A DNA stretch of 7,963 bases from Candidatus Bathyarchaeota archaeon (lineage in GTDB: Archaea > Thermoproteota > Bathyarchaeia > TCS64), in assembly GCA_030613835.1 (NCBI GenBank), contig JAUWLH010000062.1, positions 1-7,963 of the forward strand. The letters run 5' to 3'. The number at the start of each line of letters is the position of its first letter. The stretch's first letter is position 1. The translations under genes and the position numbers were made by a program. Below the pieces are notes generated by a model. The model did not search any database. It was not told the DNA's origin and was given only the letters and a program-made list of their open reading frames with translations. Shown in pieces: positions 7,205 through 7,963 of the stretch.

Positions 7205-7291
7205 CTAGAGGTGGGCCCCGGACTCGGGGCAGAACTTGTTTCCTGCGTCCATAGGCGGCGGCGGTGGGCTCCTCGTCTGGGGTGCGTACCC
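7205..7291 (-). other. In-phase continuation after TAG: proline linker and zinc-ribbon-like tail
   Basis: Twenty-eight codons follow the TAG in the same frame as the PH-like domain: GYAPQTRS, five prolines, then MDAGNKFCPESGAHL and TAG. The pattern FCPxCGAxL at the end of a proline-rich linker is a common C-terminal zinc-ribbon tail of prokaryotic proteins. Here the second Cys is Ser (TCC instead of TGC). The frame, composition and position right before the next promoter argue that this was coding. Confidence 0.65.
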
Positions 7292-7651
7292 CTAGACTGC
7301 GCCCGTGGTCATCCTAGTCATGTTTATCTGACTGAGCCAGCCACCAGCGTCCCTTATGCCTTTGAACGTGTACTTTTTTCCAATAGCCATGACATTGATG
7401 ACCACCATGAAACCCCTGTCCACGGTTGTGATGGTGTTCAGCGTGATCTCTGCCTTGTTCTTGTGTGACCCACTTGTAGCGCCTATCACGCTCTGGAACC
7501 TGCCAGCGGTGAATATCAGCCTCCTGTTGATGAGAATGAGCTTACCATTAACGTTACTGAAAGTGCTTTTTGTCCATGTTACTGGGAATATGCCCGTGTC
7601 CTTGAGGACCTGTTCGCCCGGGTAAGTCCACTCATTTGTATCGTACTCAGA
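7205..7651 (-). pseudogene. Interrupted PH-like domain protein with zinc-ribbon-like tail
   Basis: The open frame 7651-7292 encodes a PH/GRAM-like beta domain: YPGEQVLKD near the front, GKLILINRRLIFT in the middle, and GKKYTFKGIRDAGGWLSQI forming the last strand and the closing helix. Such domains in prokaryotes often bind membranes or proteins, but the role here is unknown. TAG (7294-7292) ends the frame, yet it continues in phase for 28 codons (7291-7205) through PPPPP into NKFCPESGAHL. The front is also damaged: after an upstream TAA at 7654 no ATG, GTG or TTG occurs in frame until GTG 7489, which would remove the first half of the domain. Starting at GTG 7489 gives only 65 residues. Decay, recoding or assembly error are all possible. 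A TATA-like TTTTAT (7698-7693) could serve as promoter. It is divergent from the asparaginase-family gene. Confidence 0.7.
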
Positions 7652-7753
7652 TTATGCCTAGAGGAATATGATTGTATCAGTGTCAGTTTTCGATAAAAGA
7701 CTCTCCCCTGAATGGGCTTAAGTACGTGTTCAGCCAGTTTTCAGTGATTCATA
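7652..7753. other. Divergent promoter region between the PH-like and asparaginase-family genes
   Basis: Facing outward are a minus-strand TTTTAT (7698-7693) and a plus-strand CTTAAGTA (7717-7724). The second is centred about 33 bases before ATG 7754 and would give a leader of around eight bases. No Shine-Dalgarno is seen before ATG 7754. Both boxes are weak calls. Confidence 0.35.
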
Positions 7754-7963
7754 ATGGTCAAGCCATTCATAATCGGTACGAGAAACTCAGGCGAATTTCT
7801 GCATGCGGGAGTGAAGATACTCAGGGAGGGCGGTTCAGCACTGGACGCAGTCGAAGCGGCGACGAGGCTTGTTGAGCTCAACCCAAACGACACATCAGTG
7901 GGTCTGTCCGGTATCCCCAACATCCTCGGCGTCCAGGAGATGGATGCCACCATAATGTGTGGG
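7754..7963 (+). CDS. Asparaginase/glycosylasparaginase family Ntn-hydrolase, N-terminal 70 residues
   Basis: Partial gene running off the right edge. The readable part shows the family's opening: a short beta strand (KPFIIGTRNS), then GVKILREGGSALDAVEAATRLVELNPNDTSVGLSGIPNILGVQEMDATIM. The last stretch matches the SVG-GxPN-G-xELDAxIMDG segment of N4-(beta-N-acetylglucosaminyl)-L-asparaginase and related type 2 asparaginases/isoaspartyl peptidases. These enzymes self-cleave before a Thr nucleophile and hydrolyse the side-chain amide of asparagine derivatives or isoaspartyl peptides. The cleavage Thr lies outside the window, so activity cannot be judged. The usual MDG reads MCG here. The start is ATG 7754; there is no upstream ribosome-binding site, so it is probably near-leaderless. 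No signal peptide is visible, so a cytoplasmic enzyme is expected. Confidence 0.85.
   Translation, partial: MVKPFIIGTRNSGEFLHAGVKILREGGSALDAVEAATRLVELNPNDTSVGLSGIPNILGVQEMDATIMCG

Noticed and set aside
6835..7254. Plus-strand frame of 139 codons over the GTPase start
   Set aside because: It is antisense to the GTPase P-loop and lysine-rich N-terminus; its leucine-rich run is the complement of those lysine/glutamine codons. It would also cross the GTPase promoter.
4943..7294. General reassignment of TAG to pyrrolysine in this genome
   Set aside because: TAG ends the cyclodeaminase-family gene and the GTPase at their natural family C-termini, so TAG is used as an ordinary stop here. A special case at 7292-7294 remains open.
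7672..7875. Plus-strand frame of 67 codons overlapping the asparaginase-family start
   Set aside because: The overlapping frame from ATG 7754 matches a known family strongly; this one has no recognisable content.

Overview
The window reads as ordinary chromosomal DNA from an archaeon of moderate G+C content. The support is: AT-rich TATA-like boxes about 25-35 bases upstream of most starts; several genes that appear leaderless or nearly so, next to one gene with a clear Shine-Dalgarno; T-rich gene ends; and a TGS-domain GTPase resembling the DRG/OBG-like group. The phylum cannot be fixed from the sequence alone. No mobile element, CRISPR array, tRNA or rRNA was seen.

Layout, left to right. 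The first 2.9 kb is most of an isoleucyl-tRNA synthetase on the minus strand, cut by the left edge near its C-terminus. A 305-base gap without a recognisable gene follows. Next on the plus strand come a 72-residue zinc-ribbon protein and a class V PLP-dependent aminotransferase of the serine-pyruvate/alanine-glyoxylate type. Tail-to-tail with the aminotransferase lies a minus-strand pair: a TGS-domain GTPase and, 38 bases downstream of it, an ornithine cyclodeaminase/mu-crystallin family dehydrogenase. Upstream of the GTPase is a damaged minus-strand gene for a PH-like domain protein. Divergent from it, the N-terminus of an asparaginase/glycosylasparaginase family Ntn-hydrolase runs off the right edge.

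The genes are a mix of translation (IleRS, probably the GTPase) and amino-acid metabolism (aminotransferase, cyclodeaminase-family enzyme, asparaginase family). Most have their own promoter-like box, so they look like separate transcription units rather than one pathway operon.

The most interesting locus is 7205-7651 on the minus strand. The PH-like frame ends at a TAG, but the same frame continues for 28 more codons into a five-proline linker and a zinc-ribbon-like tail, then stops just before the GTPase promoter. The frame also lacks a normal start codon in front of its conserved N-terminal part, and the second cysteine of the tail's CxxC is a serine. It is either a gene decaying in this lineage, a recoded gene, or a gene carrying assembly errors. 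Other points worth checking are a P-loop Lys-to-Arg change in the GTPase, a missing catalytic-type Asp in the cyclodeaminase homologue, and a perfect 7-bp interrupted palindrome around the TATA-like box of the zinc-ribbon gene.
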